Source: Diaphorobacter sp. HDW4B
Lineage (GTDB): Bacteria; Pseudomonadota; Gammaproteobacteria; Burkholderiales; Burkholderiaceae_C
Assembly (NCBI RefSeq): GCF_011305535.1
Contig: NZ_CP049905.1
Coordinates: 3,222,001-3,286,000, forward strand
DNA: 64,000 nucleotides
Direction of reading: 5' to 3'
The notes below the pieces were generated by a model. That model ran no database searches. It saw only the letters and a program-made list of their open reading frames with translations, and was not told the origin of the DNA. The position numbers were made by a program, and so were the translations under genes. Below, in pieces: positions 44,974-54,757 of this stretch; within the stretch, counting starts at the first letter, position 1; each line of letters begins with the position of its first letter.

Positions 44974-45465
44974 ATGCCCACGACACTGCAAAACACTGCG
45001 GCGGCCGCCAAGAAGGATCCCAAGCTGGCCAACAACTGGAAAACCAAGTCGGGAGACGAATTGACAGACGCAGAAGTGCTCTCCATGCCTGAGAGTGAAT
45101 ACATGAACGACAAGCAATTGGCGTTCTTCCGTCATAAATTGACGCAAATCAAGCAGGACATGCATAACAACGCCGGTGAAACCACCGAGCATCTGCGTGA
45201 AGATACAGTGGTGGTCCCCGACCCAGCTGATCGCGCGACGATCGAAGAGGAACACGCGCTGGAACTGCGCACCCGTGACCGCGAGCGCAAGCTGCTCAAG
45301 AAGATCGAGCAGTCCATCGCCCGCATCGACGCGGGTGATTACGGCTACTGCGACGAGACCGGTGAGCCCATCGGCGTGGGTCGTCTGATTGCGCGCCCCA
45401 CCGCCACGTTGTCGCTCGAAGCGCAGCAACGTCGCGAACTCAAGCAAAAGATGTACGGAGATTGA
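44974..45465 (+). CDS. dksA: RNA polymerase-binding transcription factor DksA, single-Cys variant
   Basis: A 163-residue DksA that binds the secondary channel of RNA polymerase and works with ppGpp. The coiled-coil tip is intact: Asp83, Asp86 and Ala88 in PDPADRAT correspond to the residues essential in E. coli. The C-terminal zinc finger is degenerate: of the four cysteines only Cys126 (DYGYCDETG) remains; Thr129, Ser147 and Ala150 replace the others. It should therefore fold without zinc, like the reduced-cysteine DksA forms described elsewhere. A GTG ten codons earlier is an alternative start. It follows a COG0523 zinc GTPase gene. Confidence 0.92.
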   Translation: MPTTLQNTAAAAKKDPKLANNWKTKSGDELTDAEVLSMPESEYMNDKQLAFFRHKLTQIKQDMHNNAGETTEHLREDTVVVPDPADRATIEEEHALELRTRDRERKLLKKIEQSIARIDAGDYGYCDETGEPIGVGRLIARPTATLSLEAQQRRELKQKMYGD

Positions 45466-45533
45466 TGGATGCTGAACCTGCCGCATTTTGACCATGCCCG
45501 TGTGGTTGAGGCAGGTTCGCTGTCAATGTATTC

Positions 45534-47312
45534 ATGAGCAAGGAAGAAGCTGCCCGCGGTTTGCTGTCCAAGGTTGTGCGTTTTGTGCGCAACCCGACCG
45601 TCCAGTGGTCAGAGCTGGATGCGCCCGAAGAAGACAAGGAAGGCCAGTACAGCAAGCAGATGCTCAAGGAAATGATCGAGCGCAAGCGACGCAACGACTT
45701 CGTGCGTCGCCGCGAGTTCGATCAACTGCGCAAGCTTCGCCGCAAGGAGCTGGTGCAGGGCCCGAAACTGGAAGATGCGACCGGACGCACTTCGTTCGCG
45801 CAAAGCACCATGCTGTCGCAACCGAACAGCACGAATGCATCGCCGGACGGAAGAGCGGTCACGCTCAAGAAGATCGACGAGATCGAGGCACAGATGTCCC
45901 AGCAATGGTGGCGTGCCAAGCCGGGGGATCCCGCGCACGGTGATCGTCCGGTGCCGCGCGTGGTGCCGCCACCTCTGCAGGACCCGCAGGTCACGGCCGA
46001 GGTGCCTCTGGAGTTTGCGGCGACCGCGCCATTGACGATGCCGCCCATGGGGTTTGCGGCCACCCAGCCGGCGACAATGTCGGGTGGACTACCCAACGCC
46101 AGCGCCATACCGGGGGGGATGGCGCCGACGATGCCCATGGCCTTGAATGGCATGGGATTGGAGTTCGATGTGCCCACCCTCGGGCTGGATGCCGTCGTCG
46201 CTCATGAGGAATTGGAGAAATTTGTGCACGAACCCGACCTTGAAGAAGCAGCCATCCGTTTCGCCAATGGCGATTACGCAGGCGCCGAATCGGGCTTGCT
46301 GGAAGTGCTCGCGCGTCACGCGCAGGATGATCCCAAGGACCAGATCGATATCTGGATGACCTTGTTCGATCTGTATCGTGCGACCGGGATGCAGGATCGC
46401 TTCGACAAGCTGGCCATCGACTATGCGGGTCGCTTCGGCCGCTCTGCGCCGTTGTGGTTCTCGCTGCCCGAGCAATTGGGCATGGTGGCTACCGACAATT
46501 CTGGTGCGGCAGCGAATTCACGTGAATTCAGCTGGAACGCACCGCCGACGCTCAGCACACAGTCATTGGCTGCGCTGCAGGCCTCTCTGGCCCGCAAGCC
46601 GGCACCGCCGTGGACGCTCAACTGGGCGCGCATCACGGACATCGACGCTCTGGCGCTTCCCGGTCTGGCAGATCTGTTTCTGCAATGGGCGGATCAGCCT
46701 GTGGATCTCAAGTTCACTGGCATTTCCACCCTGAACGCCATGCTGCAGGCGAAGACGCAGTCGGGTGACCGGTCCACGGATGATCAATGGTGGCGTCTGC
46801 GCATGGCGCTGCTGCGCCTGATGGGGCTGCCTGACGAGTTCGAGCTGGTGGCGCTGGACTACTGCGTGACCTACGAGGTCTCGCCGCCGTCATGGGCGCC
46901 CACGAAATGCAAGTTTCGGGGCGACGACAGCGCGCTCAATGCAGCGGTCGAGCAGGCACGCGTGGACGCGCAGCGCGAGCACGACATGCTGAATCCAGCA
47001 CTGAGCGCGCCCAAGACGACCAAGTCCGAGGCATCCAAGCTGCAGGGGCTGTCGGGATACATCGACGGTGATGCGGTGCCGCTGCTGGAGCCGTTCGCGG
47101 CACTGGCCAAGCCCGATGCGCCGTTGCAGATTCCCTGCGACCGATTGATCCGCATGGATTTCCCGGCCGCTGGCTCGGTGCTCAACTGGGCCGCAGAGCA
47201 GCAGGCCAAGGGGCAGGCTGTGCAATTCACCAACCTGCATCGCCTGATTGCGGTGTTCTTCAACGTCATCGGCGTGGGGGAGCATGCCTGGGTCATTCCA
47301 CGTCGCAACTGA
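45534..47312 (+). CDS. Hypothetical protein with TPR-like middle and STAS-like C-terminal modules
   Basis: A 592-residue cytoplasmic protein with no signal or membrane segment. Residues 1-85 are basic and helical ([20 protein letters not shown]). About 140-220 is a Pro/Ala/Met-rich linker ([14 protein letters not shown]). About 230-320 is helical, with [23 protein letters not shown] resembling a TPR/FimV-like repeat. From about 365 a STAS-like fold is likely, and the last ~85 residues ([24 protein letters not shown]) are a second STAS-like module. An intrinsic terminator follows. It sits between dksA and hslV. I do not recognise a named family. Confidence 0.75.
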   Translation: MSKEEAARGLLSKVVRFVRNPTVQWSELDAPEEDKEGQYSKQMLKEMIERKRRNDFVRRREFDQLRKLRRKELVQGPKLEDATGRTSFAQSTMLSQPNSTNASPDGRAVTLKKIDEIEAQMSQQWWRAKPGDPAHGDRPVPRVVPPPLQDPQVTAEVPLEFAATAPLTMPPMGFAATQPATMSGGLPNASAIPGGMAPTMPMALNGMGLEFDVPTLGLDAVVAHEELEKFVHEPDLEEAAIRFANGDYAGAESGLLEVLARHAQDDPKDQIDIWMTLFDLYRATGMQDRFDKLAIDYAGRFGRSAPLWFSLPEQLGMVATDNSGAAANSREFSWNAPPTLSTQSLAALQASLARKPAPPWTLNWARITDIDALALPGLADLFLQWADQPVDLKFTGISTLNAMLQAKTQSGDRSTDDQWWRLRMALLRLMGLPDEFELVALDYCVTYEVSPPSWAPTKCKFRGDDSALNAAVEQARVDAQREHDMLNPALSAPKTTKSEASKLQGLSGYIDGDAVPLLEPFAALAKPDAPLQIPCDRLIRMDFPAAGSVLNWAAEQQAKGQAVQFTNLHRLIAVFFNVIGVGEHAWVIPRRN

Positions 47313-47357
47313 CGGGGCGGCGGCCAGCATGCCCGAGCCGGTGTCGAATCTCACCAC

Positions 47358-47382
47358 AAAGCGCGCGATCAGCGCGCTTTTT
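47358..47382 (+). terminator. Intrinsic terminator upstream of hslV
   Basis: AAAGCGCGC-GATCA-GCGCGCTTT forms a 9-bp stem with a 5-nt loop and is followed by TTCATT, giving TTTTT at the 3' side. It ends the STAS-like protein transcript, so hslV needs its own promoter in the next ~75 bases. Confidence 0.85.
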
Positions 47383-47455
47383 CATTGGGGCGGAGTGCGA
47401 AAATAATCGCGAATCCGCCTTGATTTTCCTGATGCAACCCTCACCTGACACCGCC

Positions 47456-48001
47456 ATGGAACAGTATCACGGCACCACCATTCTCAGCGTCCGCCGCCAG
47501 ACGGCAGACGGCATTCAGGTCGCCATCGGCGGCGATGGCCAGGTCACTCTGGGCAACATCGTCGTCAAGGGCACGGCGCGCAAGGTGCGCAAGCTCTATG
47601 GCGGCAAGGTTCTCGCCGGATTTGCCGGAGCTACCGCCGACGCCTTCACGCTGTTCGAGCGCTTCGAGGCCAAGCTGGAAAAGCACAACGGCCAACTCAC
47701 CCGCGCCGCCATCGAGCTCACCAAGGACTGGCGCACCGACCGTGTCCTGCGCCGCCTGGAAGCCATGCTCGCCGTGGCCGATGAAAGCGCCTCACTCATC
47801 ATCACCGGCAACGGCGATGTGCTGGAGCCCGAGCAGGGCATCGTCTCCATCGGCTCCGGCGGCGCCTATGCACACTCGGCCGCCAAGGCGTTGCTGAACA
47901 ACACCGACCTGTCCGCAGAAGACGTGGTGCGCAAGTCGCTCGCGATCGCAGGCGAGCTGTGCATCTACACGAACATGCATCACACCATCGAAACGCTGTA
48001 A
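47456..48001 (+). CDS. hslV: ATP-dependent protease proteolytic subunit HslV
   Basis: A 181-residue peptidase of the HslUV (ClpQY) complex, an Ntn hydrolase. The chain begins [14 protein letters not shown], so a six-residue propeptide precedes Thr7, the catalytic nucleophile after processing; other Burkholderiales HslV proteins have the same MEQ-HG leader. [38 protein letters not shown] and a C-terminal ICIYTN-like [15 protein letters not shown] are conserved. It is separated from hslU by 226 bases containing the second copy of the structured module. Confidence 0.94.
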   Translation: MEQYHGTTILSVRRQTADGIQVAIGGDGQVTLGNIVVKGTARKVRKLYGGKVLAGFAGATADAFTLFERFEAKLEKHNGQLTRAAIELTKDWRTDRVLRRLEAMLAVADESASLIITGNGDVLEPEQGIVSIGSGGAYAHSAAKALLNNTDLSAEDVVRKSLAIAGELCIYTNMHHTIETL

Positions 48002-48070
48002 GCGCCTTCAGGGGCTGTTGGGGTTTGGGAGCTGGGCCTGCGAAGTGTGCAGTGCGCTGGTAACTCAAAA

Positions 48071-48206
48071 GCCTGCAAGACAGCCCTTGAGACGCGACGT
48101 CGCGGCCGCAGACAGTACATCCGGTACGGCCAGGCCGCGCAACAAAGTATCAAGGGCTGTATTGCAGGCCCTCGCACGAATAGCCAACGAAGCCGCCAAG
48201 GCTTCG
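48071..48206 (+). repeat. Structured intergenic module, copy 2 (long stem-loop plus short hairpin)
   Basis: An outer stem of 23 positions, 21 paired (48071-48093 with 48147-48169), encloses CGCGGCC/GGCCGCG (48101-48107 with 48133-48139) and a GTAC/GTAC tip. The inner strand GCAGACAGTACA (48108-48119) is identical to copy 1; GTACGGCCAGGC and CGCAACAA also match. A short CGAAGCC-GCCAA-GGCTTCG hairpin (48188-48206) follows, then the hslU ribosome-binding site. The outer-stem sequence differs wholly from copy 1 while pairing is kept. Confidence 0.75.
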
Positions 48207-48227
48207 CAGAAGACTCAAAGGTAAGCC

Positions 48228-49544
48228 ATGTACTCAATGACCCCGCAGGAAATCGTCTCTGAGCTCGACAACCACATCGTCGGCCAGACCAGCGCCAAGC
48301 GCGCCGTTGCCATCGCCCTGCGCAATCGCTGGCGCCGCCAGCAGGTCGACGCCAGCCTGCGCCACGAAATCACGCCCAAGAACATCCTGATGATCGGCCC
48401 CACGGGCGTCGGCAAGACCGAGATTGCTCGCCGCTTGGCGCGCCTTGCGGATGCACCCTTCATCAAGGTCGAAGCGACCAAGTTCACCGAAGTGGGCTAT
48501 GTCGGCAAGGACGTGGATTCCATCGTGCGTGACCTCGTCGAAATCGCCGTCAAGCAGACGCGCGAAGCCGACATGAAGAAGATGCGCATGCGTGCCGAAG
48601 ACGCGGCTGAAGAGCGCATTCTCGACGTGCTGATTCCACCCGCGCGCGGCAGCGAACCAGCGCCCGATGGTGCGGCGCGCCAGTCATTCCGAAAGAAGCT
48701 GCGCGAAGGCCAGCTCGACGACAAGGAAATCGAGATCGATCTGGCCGAATCACGCCAGCAGCTCGAAATCATGGGCCCACAAGGCATGGAGGAAATGACC
48801 GAGCAACTGCGTGGCATGTTCAGCCAGATGGGCGGCGAAAAGCGCAAGACGCGCAAGCTCAAGATCGCCGAAGCACTCAAGCTGCTGACGGATGAGGAAG
48901 CCGCCAAGCTGGTCAACGAGGACGAGGTGAAGACCCGCGCGTTGGCCAATGCCGAGCAGAACGGCATTGTCTTCATCGACGAAATCGACAAGGTGGCCAC
49001 GCGCCAGGAGGCCTCGGGCTCCGACGTGTCGCGTCAGGGCGTGCAGCGCGACCTGCTGCCGCTGGTCGAGGGTACGACCGTGTCCACCAAGTACGGCATG
49101 GTCAAGACCGACCATATGCTGTTCATTGCCTCGGGTGCGTTCCACCTGTCCAAGCCCAGCGACCTGATTCCCGAACTGCAGGGCCGTTTTCCGATCCGCG
49201 TCGAGCTGGAGTCGCTATCCATCAAGGATTTCGAGGCCATCCTCACGCAGACGCACGCTTCACTGGTCAAGCAGTACCAGGCGCTGCTGGCGACGGAAGG
49301 TGTGACGCTGGCATTCCAGTCCGAGGGCATCACGCGTCTGGCGCACATCGCCTTCGATGTGAACGAGCGTACGGAAAACATCGGCGCTCGCCGCCTCTCG
49401 ACGGTCATGGAACGTCTTCTGGACGAGGTGAGCTTCGACGCCGTCAAGCTTTCCGGGCAGACCATCGTCATTGACGCTGCTTACGTCAATGACCGACTCC
49501 AAATGCTGAGTCAGAACGAGGATTTGTCCAGATACATTCTCTGA
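48228..49544 (+). CDS. hslU: ATP-dependent protease ATPase subunit HslU
   Basis: A 438-residue AAA+ unfoldase that feeds HslV. Walker A is GPTGVGKTE, with the pore loop in [13 protein letters not shown]; the I-domain spans about residues 110-240; Walker B is [10 protein letters not shown]; and the sensor region is [12 protein letters not shown]. The C-terminus [11 protein letters not shown] is the conserved tail that docks into HslV and activates it. AAAGG precedes the ATG. Confidence 0.95.
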   Translation: MYSMTPQEIVSELDNHIVGQTSAKRAVAIALRNRWRRQQVDASLRHEITPKNILMIGPTGVGKTEIARRLARLADAPFIKVEATKFTEVGYVGKDVDSIVRDLVEIAVKQTREADMKKMRMRAEDAAEERILDVLIPPARGSEPAPDGAARQSFRKKLREGQLDDKEIEIDLAESRQQLEIMGPQGMEEMTEQLRGMFSQMGGEKRKTRKLKIAEALKLLTDEEAAKLVNEDEVKTRALANAEQNGIVFIDEIDKVATRQEASGSDVSRQGVQRDLLPLVEGTTVSTKYGMVKTDHMLFIASGAFHLSKPSDLIPELQGRFPIRVELESLSIKDFEAILTQTHASLVKQYQALLATEGVTLAFQSEGITRLAHIAFDVNERTENIGARRLSTVMERLLDEVSFDAVKLSGQTIVIDAAYVNDRLQMLSQNEDLSRYIL

Positions 49545-49692
49545 CGGTTTTGTTCGGTTGGATCGGAACCCTCAAGTGTCACTTCGTGAACAGAGTCTAA
49601 GTGCTTAATAAATAAGGGTTTTATCTGCTGTCCATTCTGTGAAATCCGGTCTAAGTCATTGATTTCATTGCAAAATTGTGTTGCATGACCTC

Positions 49693-49758
49693 TTGCACGG
49701 TGTTCTTTTCCTGCTACAGTGGAAAAAAGTGCAATTAAGTGGTGAAAAGTGCCCTGAA
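49693..49758 (+). promoter_or_regulatory. dcw promoter with four 10-bp-spaced MraZ boxes
   Basis: A sigma-70 type promoter TTGCAC-N16-TACAGT (49693-49720) overlaps a series of GTGG/GTGC repeats beginning at 49719, 49729, 49739 and 49749, exactly 10 bases apart, most in an AAGTG context. E. coli MraZ binds TGGGN repeats with the same 10-bp period upstream of mraZ, and AAAGTG boxes are described for Mollicutes, so these are probably sites for autorepression of the operon by MraZ. Confidence 0.75.
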
Positions 49759-49798
49759 ATTCCAATTTCAGGCCCCAACCGAGCAGAGGTCCATCGCC

Positions 49799-50227
49799 GT
49801 GTTTCAAGGCGCGTCATCGATAAGTCTGGATGCCAAGGGGCGGCTTTCTGTGCCGACCCGGTATCGTGACGTCTTGACGGCGAACGCTGCTGGTCAACTC
49901 ACCATCACCAAGCATCCCCACGGCTGTCTGATGATCTTTCCCCGCCCCGAGTGGGAAAAGTTTCGCGAACGCATCACCGCTCTGCCCATGGAGGCCGTGC
50001 GCTTCAAGCGCATCTTCATGGGTCATGCGATGGATGTGGACATGGACGCCACCGGGCGCGTGCTGGTTGCACCTGAATTGCGCGACGGCGCAGGCATCAG
50101 CAAGGACACGATCCTGCTGGGCATGGGAAATCACTTCGAACTCTGGGACAAGGCGAAGTACGACGCCCAGGAAGCCGAAGCGATGCAGGGCGAATTGCCC
50201 GCAGTACTCAACGATTTTTCTTTTTGA
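49799..50227 (+). CDS. mraZ: Transcriptional regulator MraZ
   Basis: A 142-residue DNA-binding protein and first gene of the dcw cluster. The two swapped-hairpin AbrB-like repeats are FQGASSISLDAKGRLSVPTRYRD and MDVDMDATGRVLVAPELRDGAG. The start is the GTG that gives the normal N-terminus (V/M-FQGAS); a longer in-frame upstream reading would run through the MraZ boxes and is rejected. AGAGG lies before the GTG. Confidence 0.93.
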   Translation: MFQGASSISLDAKGRLSVPTRYRDVLTANAAGQLTITKHPHGCLMIFPRPEWEKFRERITALPMEAVRFKRIFMGHAMDVDMDATGRVLVAPELRDGAGISKDTILLGMGNHFELWDKAKYDAQEAEAMQGELPAVLNDFSF

Positions 50228-50239
50228 TAGAGGCCGAGA

Positions 50240-51166
50240 GTGAATCAGCCATTGCTGCACACGACGGTCCTGCTGAACGAGGCGGTCGACGCCTTGTTGG
50301 CCGACATGCACCCGGACGACGCCACCTATGTGGACGGCACGTTCGGGCGCGGCGGTCATTCGCGGCTGATTCTCTCGCGGCTAGAGCCCGGGGGGAGGTT
50401 GGTGGCGTTCGACAAGGACCCACAAGCCATCGAAGCCGCAGCGCGCATCACTGATGCGCGTTTTTCAATCCGGCATGAAGGTTTCAAGCATCTCGACGAG
50501 CTGCCTGAGAGCAGTGTCGATGGCGTTCTGCTGGACCTGGGCGTGAGCTCACCACAAATTGATGATCCGGAGCGTGGCTTCAGCTTTCGCTTCGACGGCC
50601 CGCTGGACATGCGCATGGACACCACCCGTGGTGAAAGCGTTGCCCAGTGGTTGGAAGAAGCTGAAGCAAAGCAGATAACGGAGGTGATACGTGACTACGG
50701 CGAAGAACGGTTTGCTGGCCCCATTGCAAAGGCGATTGTTGCTTGGCGCGAGACACGGGGTCCAATTACAAGCACCTCCGAACTGGCCGACATCGTGGCT
50801 GGCGCGGTCAAAACCCGCGAGCAGGGCCAGAACCCTGCAACGCGCACATTTCAAGCTCTTCGGATTTTCATCAACGCCGAGCTTGAAGAACTGCAACAAG
50901 CGCTAGAGGCCAGCATCCGGGTCCTGAAGCCCGGAGGCCGCCTCGTGGTCATCAGCTTTCATTCGCTGGAAGACCGCATCGTCAAGCAATTCATCGCGCA
51001 GCACTCCAAGGAGGTCTACGACCGCCGCGCGCCGTTTGCTGCACCCACGCCCATGCGCTTGAAGGCGCTGGACCGCATCAAGCCCAGCGAAGGCGAAGTC
51101 TCGGGCAACCCCCGCTCGCGCAGCGCCGTGATGCGTGTGGCTGAACGAACCGAGGTGCCTGCATGA
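50240..51166 (+). CDS. rsmH: 16S rRNA (cytosine1402-N4)-methyltransferase RsmH
   Basis: A 308-residue SAM-dependent methyltransferase (formerly MraW). [13 protein letters not shown] and [16 protein letters not shown] form the SAM site; [24 protein letters not shown] and [18 protein letters not shown] are hallmarks. The start is GTG with GAGG close by, 12 bases after mraZ. It overlaps ftsL by four bases. Confidence 0.95.
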   Translation: MNQPLLHTTVLLNEAVDALLADMHPDDATYVDGTFGRGGHSRLILSRLEPGGRLVAFDKDPQAIEAAARITDARFSIRHEGFKHLDELPESSVDGVLLDLGVSSPQIDDPERGFSFRFDGPLDMRMDTTRGESVAQWLEEAEAKQITEVIRDYGEERFAGPIAKAIVAWRETRGPITSTSELADIVAGAVKTREQGQNPATRTFQALRIFINAELEELQQALEASIRVLKPGGRLVVISFHSLEDRIVKQFIAQHSKEVYDRRAPFAAPTPMRLKALDRIKPSEGEVSGNPRSRSAVMRVAERTEVPA

Positions 51167-51504
51167 TGCTGCGCCTCAACCTGCTGCTGCTTCTCGCGGT
51201 CATGGCTTGCTCCATGTACCTCGTGAACACGCAGTACGAATCGCGCCGGTTGTTCACCGAGCTCGATCGTGCGCAGGCAGAGGCGCGCCGTTTGGAAACA
51301 GAGCATCAGCGCCTGCAGGTTGAAAAGCGCGCACAGGCAACTCCGCTGCGGGTCGAGTCGCTCGCACGCGAGAAATTGCTGATGCGCTCGGCCACGCCGG
51401 CCATCACGCAATACGTGACCGACGACGGCTCGCCCGTCGTGTCCGCGATCACTCCCGCCGCCGTGCCAAGCGGCGGCGCAGCCGCAGGCGGGAGGCGTCA
51501 ATGA
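51163..51504 (+). CDS. ftsL: Cell division protein FtsL
   Basis: A 113-residue bitopic divisome protein. One membrane helix (about residues 3-21, [19 protein letters not shown]) is followed by a periplasmic coiled coil ([30 protein letters not shown]), which pairs with FtsB. The C-terminal 20 residues are Ala/Pro/Gly-rich. The ATG overlaps the rsmH stop (ATGA), and its stop overlaps ftsI the same way. Confidence 0.92.
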   Translation: MMLRLNLLLLLAVMACSMYLVNTQYESRRLFTELDRAQAEARRLETEHQRLQVEKRAQATPLRVESLAREKLLMRSATPAITQYVTDDGSPVVSAITPAAVPSGGAAAGGRRQ

Positions 51505-53252
51505 GCTCGCGCAGCGTCAACTACACCTCCAGCCCGCTGCTGGCCAGCAAGACGCCGGTCTGGCGCAGCAAGTTCATTGTCGCCGTGGTGGCGCTGGGCT
51601 TTGTGGGGCTGGCCGGTCGTGCGGCCTACGTGCAGGTGATCGGCAATGATTTCTTCCAGCGTCAGGGCGAAGTGCGCTTTGCCCGCACGCTGGAGCTGCC
51701 CGCCAATCGCGGTCGCATTCTGGATCGCAACGGCTTGATCCTCGCGTCCAGCGTTCCCGCAGCCAGCATCTGGGCGATCCCCGAAGACGTGGATCAGGAC
51801 AGTCCCGAGATTCAGGCCAAGCTCAAGAAGCTGGCCAAGCTCATGGACATGCCGCTGCCCGCGCTCAAGGCCAAGCTGGCGGACGAAGACAAGAGCTTTG
51901 TGTGGATCAAGCGCCAGCTCGACTGGGATGTGGGCCAGGAGATCGTCAAGCTCGACATCAAGGGCATCTACAACCGCAAGGAATACAAACGCGAGTATCC
52001 AGAGGGCGAGGCCGCTGCGCACATCGTCGGTTTCACCAACGTGGAAGACCACGGTCAGGAAGGCATGGAGCTCGCGTTCGACAAGGACCTCGGCGGCAAG
52101 CCCGGTTCGCGTCGCGTGATCAAGGATCGTCTGGGCCGCGTCGTCGAAGGCGTGGGCGCGGAAGTGCCGCCGCTCGATGGCAAGGACATCCAACTGTCGG
52201 TGGACAGCAAGGTGCAGTTCTTCGCCTACCAGAAGCTGCGCGACACCGTGATCGCCAAGAAGGCCAAGGCCGGCAGCGTGGTGGTGCTCGATGCGCATAC
52301 CGGCGAAGTGCTGGCGCTGGCCAACTACCCGACCTACGACCCCGGCAATCGCAAGAATCTGACCGGCGAGCAGTTGCGCAATCGCGCGATGACCGACGTG
52401 TTCGAGCCGGGCTCGACCATGAAGCCGATCACCATCGGTCTGGCGCTGAACTCGGGCCGTGTGCGGCCTGAAACCGTTGTCGATACGACGCCGGGGCGCA
52501 TCAACATCACGGGCTCCACCATTTCGGACACGCACAACTATGGCGCGCTGACGGTGGAGGGCGTGATCCAGAAGTCCAGCAACGTGGGCACGACCAAGCT
52601 CGCGATGAACATGCCCGCCAAGGAAATGTGGGAGACGTACTCGGCGGTCGGTTTCGGCCAGAAGCCGCAGATCACCTTCCCCGGCGCGGTCACGGGTCGT
52701 CTGCGTCCCTACAAGAGCTGGCGTCCGGTCGAGCAGGCAACGATGTCGTATGGCTACGGCGTGTCGGCCAGCCTGTTCCAGATGGCGCGTGCCTACACCG
52801 TGTTCTCGAACGACGGCAAGGTGATTCCCGCGACCATGCTCAAGAGTACCGAGCCCGCCATCGGCGTGCCGGTGTTCACGCCCAAGACCGCTGCGCAGGT
52901 CCGCAAGATGCTGCAGATGGCGGCAGGTCCTGGCGGTACGGGTCAGCTCGCGCAGACCGTGGGTTACTCGGTGGGCGGCAAGTCGGGTACGGCGCGCAAG
53001 CAGATTGGCAAGACCTATGCGATCGGCAAGTATCGCGGCTGGTTCACCGGCATGGCACCGATCGACAACCCACGCATCATCGTGGCCGTGATGATCGACG
53101 AACCGACGGTGGGTTCGGCCTACGGCGGTATCTCTGCGGCACCTGTTTTCAGCGAAGTCGTGCAGCAGACGCTACGCATGATGGGCGTTCCGCCCGACAT
53201 GGCTGTGCGTCCGCAGATCGTCAGCAATCCCGTCGAGGAGCAGCCACTATGA
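51501..53252 (+). CDS. ftsI: Septal peptidoglycan transpeptidase FtsI (PBP3)
   Basis: A 583-residue class B penicillin-binding protein. The N-terminal membrane anchor is about residues 22-45; the pedestal domain holds RGRILDRNGLILAS. The transpeptidase active-site motifs are S305-T-M-K308 (EPGSTMKP), S359-S-N361 and K494-S-G-T. It cross-links septal peptidoglycan together with FtsW encoded downstream. The last bases overlap murE (ATGA). Confidence 0.95.
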   Translation: MSSRSVNYTSSPLLASKTPVWRSKFIVAVVALGFVGLAGRAAYVQVIGNDFFQRQGEVRFARTLELPANRGRILDRNGLILASSVPAASIWAIPEDVDQDSPEIQAKLKKLAKLMDMPLPALKAKLADEDKSFVWIKRQLDWDVGQEIVKLDIKGIYNRKEYKREYPEGEAAAHIVGFTNVEDHGQEGMELAFDKDLGGKPGSRRVIKDRLGRVVEGVGAEVPPLDGKDIQLSVDSKVQFFAYQKLRDTVIAKKAKAGSVVVLDAHTGEVLALANYPTYDPGNRKNLTGEQLRNRAMTDVFEPGSTMKPITIGLALNSGRVRPETVVDTTPGRINITGSTISDTHNYGALTVEGVIQKSSNVGTTKLAMNMPAKEMWETYSAVGFGQKPQITFPGAVTGRLRPYKSWRPVEQATMSYGYGVSASLFQMARAYTVFSNDGKVIPATMLKSTEPAIGVPVFTPKTAAQVRKMLQMAAGPGGTGQLAQTVGYSVGGKSGTARKQIGKTYAIGKYRGWFTGMAPIDNPRIIVAVMIDEPTVGSAYGGISAAPVFSEVVQQTLRMMGVPPDMAVRPQIVSNPVEEQPL

Positions 53253-54757
53253 GCGTTCTGCTCTCTCTCAATTCAGCACAGGATGCAGTGCGTTGGCTGC
53301 GCGAACGCGTGACCGGCACCCTGCAGACCGACAGCCGTCTGGTCAAGCCCGGCGATGGCTTCATCGCATGGCCCGGTGCCGCCACCGATGGTCGCTTCCA
53401 CGTGGGCAATGCGCTGACCAATGGTGCTACCGCTTGTCTGGTGGAGCAGGAAGGCGTCGATGTCTTCGGTTTCGTTGGCGGACACATGGCTTCGGTGCGT
53501 GGCCTCAAGGCTGCGACGGGTCCGATTGCAGCCGCATGGTTCAACATGCCGACCACGTTGCTCAACGTGCTGGCGGTGACCGGCACCAACGGCAAGACCA
53601 GCAGCGCTTGGTGGTTGGCCGAGGCGCTCAACGCGCTCGCCCAGCAGGCCGATGTGCCGCCGCCCAAGGGCTGTGCGCTGGTCGGAACGTTGGGTCTGGG
53701 CATGCCGGGTGCACTGGTGGCGACGGGTCTGACGACGCCCGATCCGGTGCGTCTGCAGCGTGCGTTCGCGCAGTTCGTTGAACAGGAACTGGGAGCCTGC
53801 GCCATCGAAGCATCGTCGATTGGTCTGGCCGAGCACCGCCTTGCGGGCACGCGCATTCGCGTGGCCATGTTCACCAATTTCACGCAGGACCATCTCGACT
53901 ACCACCCGTCGATGGAAGCCTACTGGGCCGCCAAGCGCGAGTTGTTCGACTGGCCCGGTCTGCGCTCTGCGGTGGTCAATGTCGATGATGCGCGCGGCCA
54001 GCAACTGGCCGAGGATCTGGAGAGCTCGCAGCTCGACGTCTGGACGTATTCGCTGCGCGGCAATGCGCGGCTGAAGGCGCGCGACATCACTTACAACGAC
54101 GATGGACTGGTGTTCACGGTGGTCGAAGGACTCAACTCCTTCGCGCTGCAGACGCAGGTCATCGGGTTGTACAACGTGTCCAATTTGCTGGGCGTGATCG
54201 CCGCGCTGCGCTCGCTGGGCGTGGCGCTCGAACATGCGCTGTGGGCCTGTGCGCAACTCACGCCCGTGCCCGGTCGCATGGAGCGCATCACATCGCCCGG
54301 CCAGCCCATGGTGGCGGTGGACTATTCACATACCACCGATGCACTGGAGAAGGCACTGCAGGCCCTGGCCCCCATGGCCAAGGAGCGCGGCGGCAAGCTC
54401 TGGTGCGTGTTTGGTTGCGGCGGCAATCGCGATTCCAGCAAGCGCCCACACATGGGTGCGGCTGCGCAGCGACTGGCCGACGAGGTCGTCGTCACCAGCG
54501 ACAACCCGCGCAACGAAGAACCGATGAGCATCATCGGACAGATTTTGAAGGGCACGCAACCAGCGGCAACGCTGCGCGTGCAGGCGGATCGCGCATTGGC
54601 GATCGCCGAAACCCTGGCCGCAGCAGCGCCCGCCGACGTGGTGCTGATTGCGGGCAAGGGTCATGAGGACTATCAGGAAGTGCAAGGCGAGCGACACCAT
54701 TTCTCCGACATCGAGCAGGCGCGCGCAGCGCTGTCGCTTCGCGGAGGTGCAGCATGA
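53249..54757 (+). CDS. murE: UDP-MurNAc-tripeptide synthetase MurE (meso-DAP adding)
   Basis: A 502-residue Mur ligase. The ATP loop is TGTNGKT (111-117). DNPR at 418-421 (SDNPRNEEP) is the signature for meso-diaminopimelate specificity, so the wall is of the DAP type. GCGGNRDSSKRPHMG and IAGKGHEDYQ are typical C-terminal blocks. Both ends overlap neighbours by four bases. Confidence 0.95.
   Translation: MSVLLSLNSAQDAVRWLRERVTGTLQTDSRLVKPGDGFIAWPGAATDGRFHVGNALTNGATACLVEQEGVDVFGFVGGHMASVRGLKAATGPIAAAWFNMPTTLLNVLAVTGTNGKTSSAWWLAEALNALAQQADVPPPKGCALVGTLGLGMPGALVATGLTTPDPVRLQRAFAQFVEQELGACAIEASSIGLAEHRLAGTRIRVAMFTNFTQDHLDYHPSMEAYWAAKRELFDWPGLRSAVVNVDDARGQQLAEDLESSQLDVWTYSLRGNARLKARDITYNDDGLVFTVVEGLNSFALQTQVIGLYNVSNLLGVIAALRSLGVALEHALWACAQLTPVPGRMERITSPGQPMVAVDYSHTTDALEKALQALAPMAKERGGKLWCVFGCGGNRDSSKRPHMGAAAQRLADEVVVTSDNPRNEEPMSIIGQILKGTQPAATLRVQADRALAIAETLAAAAPADVVLIAGKGHEDYQEVQGERHHFSDIEQARAALSLRGGAA

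Noticed and set aside
49739-49798. A longer MraZ starting from an upstream GTG (20 extra residues).
   Set aside because: The extra residues lie over the MraZ boxes and the transcript start region. The downstream GTG gives the conserved FQGAS start with a ribosome-binding site.
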